Shown here piece by piece: positions 7,817 through 16,756 of a stretch of DNA of 46,124 nt. The DNA lies in contig NZ_JAHCKL010000029.1 in assembly GCF_026125785.1 (NCBI RefSeq), positions 1-46,124 of the forward strand, in the 5' to 3' direction. The translations under genes and the position numbers were made by a program. The DNA is from Hydrogenophaga sp. (GTDB lineage: Bacteria > Pseudomonadota > Gammaproteobacteria > Burkholderiales > Burkholderiaceae_C). The notes below the pieces were generated by a model. That model saw only the letters and a list, made by a program, of their open reading frames with translations. It was not told where the DNA came from and searched no databases. The first letter of the stretch is position 1. Each line of letters begins with the position of its first letter.

Positions 7817-9028
7817 ATGAAACCGAACGACCTGCACACCCCTGTCAACTGGACCCTGGCGCGCCGCGCCGAACGCATGAACCCCTCGGTGATCCGCGAG
7901 ATCCTCAAGGTGACCGAGCGCCCCGGGATCATCAGCTTTGCCGGCGGGCTTCCCTCGCCCGCCACGTTTCCGGTGGAGGCCATGCGCGAAGCCTGCGAAC
8001 GTGTGCTGCGCGACGACGGACCGGCCGCCCTGCAGTACGCCGCCAGCGAGGGCTATGGCCCGCTGCGCGAATGGGTGGCCGCCAGCCTGCCCTGGCCGGT
8101 GGATCCGGCGCAGGTGCTGATCACCACCGGCTCGCAGCAAGGCCTGGACCTGGTGGCGAAGGTGCTGATCGACGCCGGCAGCCGCCTGCTGGTGGAGACG
8201 CCCACCTACCTCGGTGCCCTGCAGGCGTTCACGCCCATGGAGCCGCGGATCGAGGGTGTGGCCAGCGATGCCGGCGGCGTGGACGTGGCGGCGCTGCAGC
8301 GGCAGTTGGGCGCGGGCGATGCGCCACCGCGCTTCCTGTACGTGCTGCCCAATTTCCAGAACCCCACCGGGCGCAGCATGGACCTGGCGCGGCGCCAGGC
8401 GCTGGTGGCCGAGGCCTCACGGGCGGGTCTGCCACTGGTGGAGGACAACCCCTACGGCGACCTCTGGTTCCACCAGGCGCCGCCGTCACCGCTGACCGCG
8501 CTCAACCCCGAAGGAGGCGTGTACCTCGGTTCTTTCTCCAAGATCCTCGCGCCCGGCCTGCGCCTGGGCTTCATCGTGGCACCGCGCGCCGTCTACCCCA
8601 AGCTGCTGCAAGCCAAGCAGGCGGCCGACCTGCACAGCCCCAGCTTCAACCAGCGCATGGTCGCCGAAGTGCTCAAGGACGGCTTCCTGGACCGCCACGT
8701 GCCCACCATCCGCGCGCTCTACAAGCGCCAGTGCGAGGTCATGCTGGGCTGCCTGGAGCGCGAGATGGCCGGGCTGGACGTGCAGTGGAACCGGCCCGAC
8801 GGCGGGATGTTCCTGTGGGTGCGCCTGCCGGCCGGCGTCAGCGCGATCGAACTGCTGCCCAAGGCGGTGGACCGCGGCGTGGCCTTCGTGCCGGGCAGCG
8901 CCTTCTTCGCCGGTGAACCCGACGAACGCACCATGCGGCTGAGCTTCGTGACCGCGAGCGCGGAACAGATCCAGACCGGCATCGCAGCGCTGGCGGCAGC
9001 CATACGCGAACAGGTGCAGGGAGCCTGA
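7817..9028 (+). CDS. PLP-dependent aminotransferase, class I/II (2-aminoadipate/aromatic type)
   Basis: 403 aa, fold-type I aminotransferase of the LysN/ARO8-like group. Visible motifs: FAGGLPSP (41-48) near the substrate pocket, PNFQNPTG (178-185), VEDNPYGDL (208-216) and Schiff-base Lys242 in GSFSKILAPG. It has no winged helix, so it is an enzyme rather than a second MocR, though its domain is related to that of the regulator at 4635-6071. A GGAG sits before the ATG. It lies 22 nt behind the EamA gene and 2 nt before the GST gene. Likely converts an amino acid to its 2-oxo acid; exact substrate unknown. Confidence 0.88.
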   Translation: MKPNDLHTPVNWTLARRAERMNPSVIREILKVTERPGIISFAGGLPSPATFPVEAMREACERVLRDDGPAALQYAASEGYGPLREWVAASLPWPVDPAQVLITTGSQQGLDLVAKVLIDAGSRLLVETPTYLGALQAFTPMEPRIEGVASDAGGVDVAALQRQLGAGDAPPRFLYVLPNFQNPTGRSMDLARRQALVAEASRAGLPLVEDNPYGDLWFHQAPPSPLTALNPEGGVYLGSFSKILAPGLRLGFIVAPRAVYPKLLQAKQAADLHSPSFNQRMVAEVLKDGFLDRHVPTIRALYKRQCEVMLGCLEREMAGLDVQWNRPDGGMFLWVRLPAGVSAIELLPKAVDRGVAFVPGSAFFAGEPDERTMRLSFVTASAEQIQTGIAALAAAIREQVQGA

Positions 9029-9030
9029 CC

Positions 9031-9645
9031 ATGCGCAGGCTCTGGGGTCGGTTGAGTTCGATCAACGTCCGCAAGGTCGTGCTCTGCGCGCAGGTCCTGG
9101 ACCTGGACCTGCCACGCACCGACGCCGGCATGGCCTACGGCGTGGTGGACACGCCCGAATACCGAGGGCTCAACCCCAATGGCCTGGTCCCGCTGCTGCA
9201 GGACGGCGACTTCACGCTCTGGGAGTCGAACGCCATCGTGCGCTACCTGTGCGCCCAGGCCGGGCGGCTGTATCCCCAGGATCTGCGGACCCGCTTCGAC
9301 GCCGAGCGTTGGATGGACTGGCAGCAGACCACCCTCAACCGCGCCAGCGGACCGGCCTTCGTGCAGTGGATCCGCACGCCGGCCGAGCGGCGCGATGCGG
9401 CCCTGATCGCGCAATCCGTCGCCGCCACCGAGCCCCTGTTCGATCTGCTGGACCACCACCTGGCCAGCCGCGACTTCATGGCCGGCGACCAGCTCACCAT
9501 GGCCGACATCCCCATCGCCTGCGAGGTGCATCGCTGGTGGGGGCTGCCACAGCCTCGTCCGGCCTGGCCGCACCTGGAACGCTGGTACGCCGGTTGGCTG
9601 GCCATGCCGGCCAGCCGTGGCGTGCTGGACCTGCCCCTGTCCTGA
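9031..9645 (+). CDS. Glutathione S-transferase family protein
   Basis: 204 aa. N-terminal thioredoxin-like half (about 1-80) with SSINVRK near residues 10-16, where GSTs of theta/beta-like classes carry the catalytic Ser/Cys region, the cis-Pro context LVPLLQDG and the glutathione-gripping ESNAIVRYL; C-terminal helical half (about 90-200) with the DQLTMADIPIAC capping motif. Soluble. It starts 2 nt after the aminotransferase. GSTs in catabolic operons often handle electrophilic intermediates or catalyse isomerisation; which applies here cannot be seen. Confidence 0.88.
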   Translation: MRRLWGRLSSINVRKVVLCAQVLDLDLPRTDAGMAYGVVDTPEYRGLNPNGLVPLLQDGDFTLWESNAIVRYLCAQAGRLYPQDLRTRFDAERWMDWQQTTLNRASGPAFVQWIRTPAERRDAALIAQSVAATEPLFDLLDHHLASRDFMAGDQLTMADIPIACEVHRWWGLPQPRPAWPHLERWYAGWLAMPASRGVLDLPLS

Positions 9646-9659
9646 ACGGAGAGATGCCC

Positions 9660-10511
9660 ATGACCCCCCACGCATACAAACAGGTCGATGTCTTCACCGG
9701 GACGCCCTACCTGGGCAACCCGCTGGGTGTGGTGCTCGACGGCACCGGCCTGAGCACCGAAGCCATGCAGGCCTTCACCGACTGGACCAACCTGTCCGAG
9801 TGCACGTTCCTGCTGCCACCGACCGACGAAGGCCACGCCGCTGGCGCCGACTACCGCGTGCGCATCTTCTGCCCCGGGCGCGAACTCCCCTTCGCCGGCC
9901 ACCCCACACTGGGCAGTTGCCATGCCTGGCTGGAGGCGGGCGGCCAGCCACGCGCGGCGCACGTGGTGCAGGAATGCGGGGTGGGGTTGGTGCGCATCCG
10001 ACGCGACGGCCCACGCCTGGCTTTCGCCGCCCCACCGCTGCGGCGCAGCGGTCCGCTGGAGGAAGCCGACGTGGCGCTGATCGCACGCAGCCTCGGCCTG
10101 GCGCGCGGCGATGTGCTGGCGCACGCCTGGTGCGAGAACGGCCCGCCCTGGCGCGCGGTGATGCTGCGCTCGGCCGCGCAGGTGCTGGCCGTCCGGCCCG
10201 ACGCCAGCCTGCTGGGCGACATGGAAGTCGGCCTGGTGGGGCCACAGCCTGCGGGCGTTGACACCGCCTTCGAGGTCCGGGGCTTCTTCCGCACGCGCCA
10301 CGGGCTGGCCGAGGATCCGGTCACCGGCAGCCTCAATGCCGGATTGGCGCAGTGGATGATCGGTGCCGGCCTGGCCCCGGACCGCTACGTAGCGGCGCAG
10401 GGCACGGCACTGGGCCGTGCCGGCCGCGTGCACATCGAGCGCGAAGGCAGCCAGACCATCTGGGTGGGTGGTGGCTCGGTCACCTGCATCGACGGTGAGG
10501 TGATGCTGTGA
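9660..10511 (+). CDS. PhzF-like isomerase/epimerase
   Basis: 283 aa, PhzF/diaminopimelate-epimerase fold with two similar halves. The catalytic Glu of the family is Glu47 in NLSECTF; the ELPFAGHPTLG (75-85) and EDPVTGSLN motifs around the active site are intact. Family members isomerise or tautomerise amino-acid-like substrates without cofactors; PhzF itself acts on trans-2,3-dihydro-3-hydroxyanthranilate, but no phenazine genes are present. The ATG at 9660 is preferred to one at 9654 because GGAGAG (9648-9653) then has 6-nt spacing. The stop overlaps the next gene's GTG start. Confidence 0.87.
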   Translation: MTPHAYKQVDVFTGTPYLGNPLGVVLDGTGLSTEAMQAFTDWTNLSECTFLLPPTDEGHAAGADYRVRIFCPGRELPFAGHPTLGSCHAWLEAGGQPRAAHVVQECGVGLVRIRRDGPRLAFAAPPLRRSGPLEEADVALIARSLGLARGDVLAHAWCENGPPWRAVMLRSAAQVLAVRPDASLLGDMEVGLVGPQPAGVDTAFEVRGFFRTRHGLAEDPVTGSLNAGLAQWMIGAGLAPDRYVAAQGTALGRAGRVHIEREGSQTIWVGGGSVTCIDGEVML

Positions 10512-10981
10512 ACAAACCCGTGGCCCTCACCGCCGCGCAGGCCCCGCAACGCACCAAGGCGTCCAACTACCCCGAGCCCTTCGCCTCGCGCATGGCGGGC
10601 CGCATCAAGCACCCGCTGGGCGACCTGTTCGGCCTGACGAACTTTGGCGTCAACCTCACCCGACTGGCTCCGGGCGCGGTGTCCGCTCTGCGCCACAGCC
10701 ACAGCCGGCAGGACGAATTCATCTATGTCCTGCAAGGCCACCCCACCCTGCACACCGACGCCGGCCTCACACCGATGGCGCCGGGAGACTGCGCGGGCTT
10801 CCCCGCTGGCACCGGCAACGGCCACCGGCTGGTGAACGACACCGCCGACGAAGTGGTCTACCTGGAGATCGGCGACCGCACCGACGGCGACCAGGCCGCC
10901 TACCCCGACGACGACCTGATGGCGGTGCGCGAAGGCGCGCAATGGCGCTTCTGCCACAAGGACGGTTCACCGTACGCCTGA
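10508..10981 (+). CDS. Cupin domain protein
   Basis: 157 aa single cupin. The first cupin motif, LRHSHSRQDEFIYVLQG (about residues 61-77), gives the two His and the Glu, and NGHRLVN (about 106-112) the third His, so the metal site looks complete. Could be a small dioxygenase, isomerase or metabolite-binding protein. It begins with GTG inside the PhzF stop (GTGA overlap), which implies co-translation, and the dehydratase follows 4 nt later. Confidence 0.85.
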   Translation: MNKPVALTAAQAPQRTKASNYPEPFASRMAGRIKHPLGDLFGLTNFGVNLTRLAPGAVSALRHSHSRQDEFIYVLQGHPTLHTDAGLTPMAPGDCAGFPAGTGNGHRLVNDTADEVVYLEIGDRTDGDQAAYPDDDLMAVREGAQWRFCHKDGSPYA

Positions 10982-10985
10982 GACC

Positions 10986-11963
10986 ATGGATCACCACCAG
11001 CCCCTGCCCACACTGCCGGACATCGAGGCCGCCGCCGAGGTGGTCTACCAGGCCTTTGCGCCCACGCCGCAGTACCGCTGGGCCACGCTCAGCCAGCGCC
11101 TGGGCACCGACTGCTGGGTCAAGCACGAGAACCACACGCCCGTGGGTGCCTTCAAGATCCGCGGCGGCCTGACCTACTTCGACCAGTTGCGCCGGCGCCA
11201 GGCCTTGCCCCGTGCCGTGATCAGCGCCACGCGCGGCAACCATGGCCAGAGCGTCGCCTGGGCTGCGCGTGCGCACGGCGTGGCCTGCACCATCGTCGTG
11301 CCGCACGGCAATTCCGTGGAGAAGAACGCGGCCATGCGCTCCCTCGGCGCCACCCTGGTCGAACACGGCGACGATTTCCAGGCCAGCCGCGAACACGCCC
11401 TGGCCCTGGCGGCGGCCAGCGGCGCGCACATGGTCCCGAGCTTTCACACCGACCTGCTGCGTGGCGTGAGCACTTATTGGTGGGAATTCCTGCGCGCAGC
11501 GCCCGGGCTGGATGTGGTCTACGTGCCCATTGGCCTGGGCTCGGGGGCCTGCGCGGCCATCGCGGCGCGCAACGCGCTCGGGCACCGTGCGCGCATCGTC
11601 GGCGTGGTCAGCGCGCATGCCACCACCTACGCGGATTCGCTGGCCGCGGGGCGGGTGGTGGAGGCCCCGGTGAGCACGGTGCTGGCCGACGGCATGGCCT
11701 GCCGCGTGGCGGAGCCCGGTGCGCTCGCGCACATGGCAGCGCACATCGACCACATCGTGCAGGTCAGCGACGAGGAAGTGGCGCAGGCCATGCGCACGCT
11801 GTTCGCCGATACGCACAACGTCGCCGAAGGGGCGGGTGCGGCCAGCTTCGCGGCGGCCTGGAAGGAGCGGGATGCCCTGCGCGGTCAGGCCGTGGGCGTC
11901 ACGCTCACGGGCGGCAACGTGGACAGCGCGATGCTGGCCTCGGTGCTCAGGCCGGGCGGATGA
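10986..11963 (+). CDS. Threonine/serine dehydratase-like PLP enzyme
   Basis: 325 aa, fold-type II PLP enzyme of the IlvA/EutB group without an ACT regulatory domain. Schiff-base Lys57 is in VGAFKIRGG; ATRGNHGQS matches the Asn/Ser-rich cofactor loop, GLGSGA the phosphate-binding Gly loop, and LTGGNVD the C-terminal motif near the pyridine ring. Expected to deaminate hydroxy-amino acids such as serine, threonine or hydroxyaspartate to 2-oxo acids and ammonia. It is the last gene of the MocR-linked unit and overlaps the oppositely oriented kinase gene tail-to-tail by 17 nt. Confidence 0.87.
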   Translation: MDHHQPLPTLPDIEAAAEVVYQAFAPTPQYRWATLSQRLGTDCWVKHENHTPVGAFKIRGGLTYFDQLRRRQALPRAVISATRGNHGQSVAWAARAHGVACTIVVPHGNSVEKNAAMRSLGATLVEHGDDFQASREHALALAAASGAHMVPSFHTDLLRGVSTYWWEFLRAAPGLDVVYVPIGLGSGACAAIAARNALGHRARIVGVVSAHATTYADSLAAGRVVEAPVSTVLADGMACRVAEPGALAHMAAHIDHIVQVSDEEVAQAMRTLFADTHNVAEGAGAASFAAAWKERDALRGQAVGVTLTGGNVDSAMLASVLRPGG

Positions 11964-14232
11964 GCCGCGCCACGATTTCGCAGAACGCCTCCACGGCATC
12001 GGTCTTGAACACCACCTCGCGCACGCCGGCGGCACGCGCCTCGGCCTGCAGTTCATCGGTGATGTAACCCGAAGCCACGGCCACCGGCAGTGCGGGACTG
12101 AGTTCGAGCACGGCGCGGGCCACGTCCAGCCCGGACATGCCGGGCATGTTGTAGTCGGTGAGCAGCAGGTGGAAGCCCTGGGGGTCGGCGCGCACCGCCT
12201 CGATGGCCTGGCGCTGATCGGTGAAGGCGGTCACCCGGTAGCCGCGGCGCTCCAGCAGACGGCGCACCAGAAACACCAGGGTGTCGTCGTCGTCGAGGTA
12301 GAGGATGTGCGCTGCGTCTTCGGCCATGGGGATCGTCTCCGTCGAGAGGGTTTCGCCGTGTGCGGGCGTCGTGGCGACCATTGTGAACGCATCGGCGCTC
12401 GCTGTCGCCGAGGGCGACGCTCCGGGGAAATACAGCGTGAAGGTGGTGCCCTGGCCGGGTTGGCTGCTCACGTCGATGTCGCCGCCGTGCATCTGCACGA
12501 TGCCCAACACCACCGCCAGCCCCAGACCGGTGCCCTGGCCGGAAGACTTGGTGGTGAAGAAGGGTTCGAAGATGCGCTGCAACACGTCTTCGGCCATGCC
12601 GCAGCCGGTGTCCTGCACGCGCACCCGGGCCGCATCCGCACCCACCTGCGCGCAGGCCTGAGCCACCTCGCGCGGCAGACGCGGGTCATCATGGGCCACG
12701 CGGTCCACCAAATAGCTCACGCGCCCCGGCCGCCCGTGCATGGCATGCACGGCATTCGTCCCCAGGTTGATCAGCACCTGTCCCATCTGGGTCGCGTCGG
12801 CCAGGATCAGCGGCGTATCCGGCTGGCATTCCAGCAGCAGTTGCACTTGCGAAGGCAGGGCCGCGCGCAGCAGCGTGCACGACTCGGTGGCGATGTCGCC
12901 CACGCGCACCGGGGTGCGCTCGGCCGGCTGCTGGCGGCTGAACGCGAGAATCTGCCGCACCAGCTCGCGCCCACGCCTGGCCGCGGTGCTGATCTCGTGC
13001 AGGCTTTCACGCGAGGACGCGTCGGGTGCGAGATCCTGCCGAGCCAGATCCGCGTTGCCGAGGATCGCGGCCAGGATGTTGTTGAAGTCGTGCGCCACAC
13101 CGCCAGCCAGGGTGCCCAGCGCCTCCATCTTCTGCGACTGCGCGAGCTGGGCCTGCAGGCGCTTCTGCTGCGCCTGCACTTCGCGCAGCGACGTGATGTC
13201 GATGAAGGTAACCACCACGTGGCGCAACGCGCCTTGCGACGTCAGTTCCGGGTAGGCGTTGCACAGGGCCCAGCGCACCTCGCCTGCCTGCATCACGGGC
13301 ACGCCCACGATCACGCTGCGCACCGGCAGGCCGGTGGCCAGAACCCGCTCGAAAGGCATCTCGTGCCGACGCATGGGTTGTCCGTCCTCGCGCAGCATGT
13401 TCCAGGCCGCCATGGTGGGTTCGGGCAGCGCGCTGTTGGCTCCGCCCTCGCTCCAGCCCAGAAAGCAGCGCGCTGCGCTGTTGATGCTGGACAGCGTATG
13501 GTCCGGACGGAACACCATCACGCCGGCACTCAGGTTGTCGATCAGCGCGCGCGAGTTGGCCTCGCGGGCCTGCAGCCCCTGGCGTGCGCGGTCACCCTCC
13601 TGCCGCAGCCGGTGCGACAACAGCGTGCCATACAGCATCACGCGCAGCAGGCGCGCGAGCACGAAGAAGAACAGCGTGACCGGTGCCGCGACCTCCAGCG
13701 AGATGCCCCCCAGTGGCACCGCCGCCGCGAAGCCCACCAGGACGGTGGCTTCCACCCCCGTGAGCAGCTTGAGCGCCTGCAGCTCGGGCACCTGGCGCTG
13801 AGGATCGGCGCGCACCATGTCTCGCAAAGCCAGGACCATGATGGCCACGGTGGTCAGCACGAAGATCAACTGGCGGACCGGCGGCAGGTCCCAGACCTGC
13901 AGGAAGAGCAGTTGCGCGGCCACCACGGCCACGGAGGCGACCACCACCCGGCTGGTGGGACGGGAGAAGTTCAGGTAGCTGCGCAGCCCCATCCAGGCCA
14001 GCAGGCCGCCCACGGTGAACATGCTGTTGGCCACGGCCACCGTGAAGACCTCGGGCCCGAAGCCGCGCATCAGCATGCCCAGCGAGCCGACGATGGCGGC
14101 TACCGCCGACAGCGCCCACCAGCCGGGACCACCGATGCTGGGATAGCGGCGCATCTGGCCCCAGAAGGCCAGGCCGATGAGCATGTCGATGCCCAGCCGG
14201 ACGGCCAGCAACGTCTGCATGTCAAACAGCAT
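11947..14232 (-). CDS. Membrane-bound hybrid sensor histidine kinase (7TM-PAS-HisKA-HATPase-REC)
   Basis: 761 aa. Six to seven hydrophobic helices occupy about 1-205, followed by a short coil, a PAS domain (about 222-350), a coiled linker, dimerisation domain with phospho-His381 in GGVAHDFNNIL, ATPase domain with DTGCGM (541-546), FEPFFTTK (555-562) and GTGLGLAV (567-574), and a C-terminal receiver (about 642-761) with phospho-acceptor Asp693 and a conserved Lys in the VFKTD segment. The NtrB-like H-box (HDFNN) differs from the soluble kinase at 2365-4614. No DNA-binding regulator is adjacent. ATG at 14232 is used; an upstream in-frame TTG at 14238 is possible. Confidence 0.86.
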   Translation of the reverse strand: MLFDMQTLLAVRLGIDMLIGLAFWGQMRRYPSIGGPGWWALSAVAAIVGSLGMLMRGFGPEVFTVAVANSMFTVGGLLAWMGLRSYLNFSRPTSRVVVASVAVVAAQLLFLQVWDLPPVRQLIFVLTTVAIMVLALRDMVRADPQRQVPELQALKLLTGVEATVLVGFAAAVPLGGISLEVAAPVTLFFFVLARLLRVMLYGTLLSHRLRQEGDRARQGLQAREANSRALIDNLSAGVMVFRPDHTLSSINSAARCFLGWSEGGANSALPEPTMAAWNMLREDGQPMRRHEMPFERVLATGLPVRSVIVGVPVMQAGEVRWALCNAYPELTSQGALRHVVVTFIDITSLREVQAQQKRLQAQLAQSQKMEALGTLAGGVAHDFNNILAAILGNADLARQDLAPDASSRESLHEISTAARRGRELVRQILAFSRQQPAERTPVRVGDIATESCTLLRAALPSQVQLLLECQPDTPLILADATQMGQVLINLGTNAVHAMHGRPGRVSYLVDRVAHDDPRLPREVAQACAQVGADAARVRVQDTGCGMAEDVLQRIFEPFFTTKSSGQGTGLGLAVVLGIVQMHGGDIDVSSQPGQGTTFTLYFPGASPSATASADAFTMVATTPAHGETLSTETIPMAEDAAHILYLDDDDTLVFLVRRLLERRGYRVTAFTDQRQAIEAVRADPQGFHLLLTDYNMPGMSGLDVARAVLELSPALPVAVASGYITDELQAEARAAGVREVVFKTDAVEAFCEIVARLIRPA

Positions 14233-14421
14233 GGTCAATCAAGGGGGACATCCCGCTGGATTGAACCACGGCCACCCAGGTCCAAGCCTTGGAATACCGC
14301 CCCAAACGACGGCGAGTTCTTTCGATCAGGTCCAGGGGCAGACGCCTGCGCGACTGCCAGGCGGGCCGCCAGTCGCTGCCGGGACAAAGCGGGCGCGAAG
14401 CCCTGACCCAGAATCCCGGCC

Positions 14422-15108
14422 ATGGGAACGCTCTACCTCGTGCGGCATGGCCAGGCCTCTTTTGGCGCGGACGACTACGACCAACTCAGTGAACTGGGCC
14501 ACCGGCAAAGCGTGCGACTGGGGCAATACTGGGCCGAACGCGGGCTGCGATTCGACGCCATCCTCACAGGCACGCTGCGCCGCCACACCCAGACCCTGGC
14601 GGGCATTGCCGAGGGCGCTGCGAGCGGCCTGCCCCAGGCCCTGCCCTGGCCGGGCCTGAATGAGTACGACAGCGAGGCCGTGATCGAGGCAATCCACCCA
14701 CACCCGCTGGAGCGGCCGCGCAGCGCCGCCGAAGCGCCCGAGCTCTACCGCCGCCACTTCCGCCTGCTGCGCGACGGGCTCGCGCAATGGATGGCGGGCA
14801 CCGTCAGCCCGCGCGGCATGCCCAGCTACAACGATTTCGTGCGCGGCGTGACCGACGCCCTGGACCAGGTGCGTGCCCACCCTGTGGGCAGCCAGGTGCT
14901 GCTGGTCTCCAGCGGCGGCCCGATCGCCACCGCCGTGGGCCACGTGCTGGGCTTGAGCCCGGAGGCCACGATCGAACTGAACCTGCGCATACGCAACAGC
15001 GCGGTCACGGAGTTCCAGTTCTCCCCCAAGCGCCACACGCTGCTCACCTACAACACCCTGCCCCACCTGGACCACCCGGAGGTCCGGGACTGGGTGACCT
15101 ACGCCTGA
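14422..15108 (+). CDS. Histidine phosphatase family protein, second His replaced by Ser
   Basis: 228 aa, phosphoglycerate-mutase-like fold. The phospho-His motif is present (RHG at 8-10 in LYLVRHGQ), and an Arg-rich stretch GTLRRHTQT follows as expected. In the second active-site motif, where most members have SHGG, this protein reads VSSGGPIA, so the second catalytic His is Ser. The rest of the fold looks intact, so this is probably a subfamily trait and not decay. Cytosolic; substrate unknown. Its 3' end overlaps the creatininase-family gene by 10 nt. Confidence 0.83.
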   Translation: MGTLYLVRHGQASFGADDYDQLSELGHRQSVRLGQYWAERGLRFDAILTGTLRRHTQTLAGIAEGAASGLPQALPWPGLNEYDSEAVIEAIHPHPLERPRSAAEAPELYRRHFRLLRDGLAQWMAGTVSPRGMPSYNDFVRGVTDALDQVRAHPVGSQVLLVSSGGPIATAVGHVLGLSPEATIELNLRIRNSAVTEFQFSPKRHTLLTYNTLPHLDHPEVRDWVTYA

Positions 15109-15953
15109 CCGGGCATGGACTGGTAGGCGGTGCGCTCGCTCAGCGTGTCGGCGGGCAGGCGGTCGATTTCTGCCAGCATCTGCGCCAGGGCGCGGCCCGC
15201 CGCATCGAGCAGGGCCTGCCCCTTGGCGGCGGTACCCGCACTCGCATGGCCAACCGCCCCATTCGCGTTGTAGTCCTGTATTTGCCAGCCCAGCTTGGCG
15301 CTGCGGCCATTGCCCAGGATGGAAAAACGCTGCGCACGGTCCTGCGAGGTGGAGCGGAAGTACTCGGCCTGCGCCATGCGGACACGCTGCGGCGCCAAGG
15401 CCAGCATGAGCGAGGTCTCGATCTCGCCAGCATGGATGCCAAAGCGGTGTTCGTCGGCACTGAACAGGGCGTTGACGTCCTGACCATCCGCGCCGATCAG
15501 CGGCAGGTTGAACCAGCTCACGCTGTAGACCAGCATGCCCAAGCGCGCGCGCAGGTCACGCGCGACCAGGTCCATCGCACCGACCTGCCCCCCATGCGCG
15601 TTGAACAGCACGAGCTTCTTCACGCCACTGGCGGCCACGCATTCACCGATCTCGGTCCACAGGCGCAGCACGGTCTCCGCCTTGAGCGTGAGTGTGCCGG
15701 CGAAGCGGGTGTGCTCCGGGCTGAAGCCCAGGGCCTGGGTGGGCAGGAACAACGCAGGCAGATCGGCCGCCAGATGCGGCAGTGCCGCCGCGACGATGCC
15801 GTTGGCGATGTCGGTGTCCACCGACAGCGGCAGGTGCGGGCCGTGTTGCTCGGTGGCCGCCACCGGCAGCACGGCGATGGCCCGGGCCTTGTCCAGCGCG
15901 GCGAAGTCGGCGGTGGTGAGGTCGGACCAGTGGCGGGAGGGGGCGACGGACAT
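15099..15953 (-). CDS. Creatininase family amidohydrolase
   Basis: 284 aa. Metal-ligand positions of the family are visible: Glu35 and His37 in ATEQHGPH, Asp46 in SVDTD, a FNAHGG motif near residue 117 and Glu in HAGEIETS. The family hydrolyses small cyclic or linear amides (creatinine, mycofactocin precursors, formamidopyrimidines). No creatine pathway or mycofactocin genes are nearby, so the substrate is open. It is a single gene, tail-to-tail with the phosphatase, and divergent from the AlaX gene, with only 35 nt between their starts. Confidence 0.86.
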   Translation of the reverse strand: MSVAPSRHWSDLTTADFAALDKARAIAVLPVAATEQHGPHLPLSVDTDIANGIVAAALPHLAADLPALFLPTQALGFSPEHTRFAGTLTLKAETVLRLWTEIGECVAASGVKKLVLFNAHGGQVGAMDLVARDLRARLGMLVYSVSWFNLPLIGADGQDVNALFSADEHRFGIHAGEIETSLMLALAPQRVRMAQAEYFRSTSQDRAQRFSILGNGRSAKLGWQIQDYNANGAVGHASAGTAAKGQALLDAAGRALAQMLAEIDRLPADTLSERTAYQSMPGQA

Positions 15954-15988
15954 GTGCGCATCTTAAGGCCGCCCCGTAAGATGCCGGC

Positions 15989-16756
15989 ATGACCCAGGAT
16001 CTCTTCCGGCAGGACGCCTACCTCCAGGCCTGCGAGGCCCACGTGACCCATGTCGACGCCCAGGGCATCGTGCTCGACCGCACGGTGTTCTACCCGCTGG
16101 GCGGCGGGCAAGCCGGCGACACCGGCGCGCTGCTGCTGGCCGATGGCACGGCGATCGCCATCGCCGACACCCGCAAGGGCAAGGACGCCGAAGGCCGCGC
16201 CACGGCAGACATCGTCCATGTGCCCGCGCCAGGGCAGGACGCCGTGATCGAGCGCCTTGTGTCCGTGGGCACTCCGGTGCAGGCCCGTATCGACTGGGCA
16301 CGCCGCCACCGCCTCATGCGCTTTCACACCGCCACCCACCTGCTCTGCCACCTGGTGCCCGTACCGGTGAACGGCTGCAGCATCACACCGGACTACGCGC
16401 GCCTGGACCTGCACATGACCGAGCCGCTGGACAAGGAGGCCCTGACCCGCGCGCTGGCGCGCCTGGTGGCCGAGGCGCATGCCCTCACCGTGGGCTCCGT
16501 CACCGACGCCGAACTGGACGCCAACCCCTCCCTGGTGAAAAGCATGAGCGTGGCACCGCCGCGCGGCAGCGGAACGGTGCGCACCATCCGCATCGGCGAC
16601 GGCACCGTCCCGATCGACCTGCAGCCCTGCGGCGGCACGCACGTGGCCAACACGGCCGAGATCGGTGCGGTGGTGGTCACCAAGATCGAGAAAAAGTCGG
16701 CCACCACCCGGCGGGTGGTGCTGGGCTGGGCGCAGCCCTCCCTCGATCAGCCGTAG
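15989..16756 (+). CDS. Alanyl-tRNA editing protein (AlaX-type)
   Basis: 255 aa stand-alone relative of the AlaRS editing domain, which removes Ser or Gly from mischarged tRNA(Ala). An N-terminal beta-barrel part contains FYPLGGGQ.GD (about 35-44); the zinc site is His113 and His117 in HTATHLL and Cys214/His218 in CGGTHV. No aminoacylation or oligomerisation domain is present. Length fits the AlaX-M group. Its 3' end overlaps cfa tail-to-tail by 10 nt. Confidence 0.88.
   Translation: MTQDLFRQDAYLQACEAHVTHVDAQGIVLDRTVFYPLGGGQAGDTGALLLADGTAIAIADTRKGKDAEGRATADIVHVPAPGQDAVIERLVSVGTPVQARIDWARRHRLMRFHTATHLLCHLVPVPVNGCSITPDYARLDLHMTEPLDKEALTRALARLVAEAHALTVGSVTDAELDANPSLVKSMSVAPPRGSGTVRTIRIGDGTVPIDLQPCGGTHVANTAEIGAVVVTKIEKKSATTRRVVLGWAQPSLDQP

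Noticed and set aside
9031-10981. Phenazine biosynthesis locus because of the PhzF-like protein
   Set aside because: No PhzA-E or PhzG genes; PhzF-like proteins are widespread outside phenazine pathways.
11719-14406. 895-codon plus-strand open frame opposite the hybrid kinase
   Set aside because: His/Gln/Gly-rich composition without domains; the opposite strand encodes an intact kinase.
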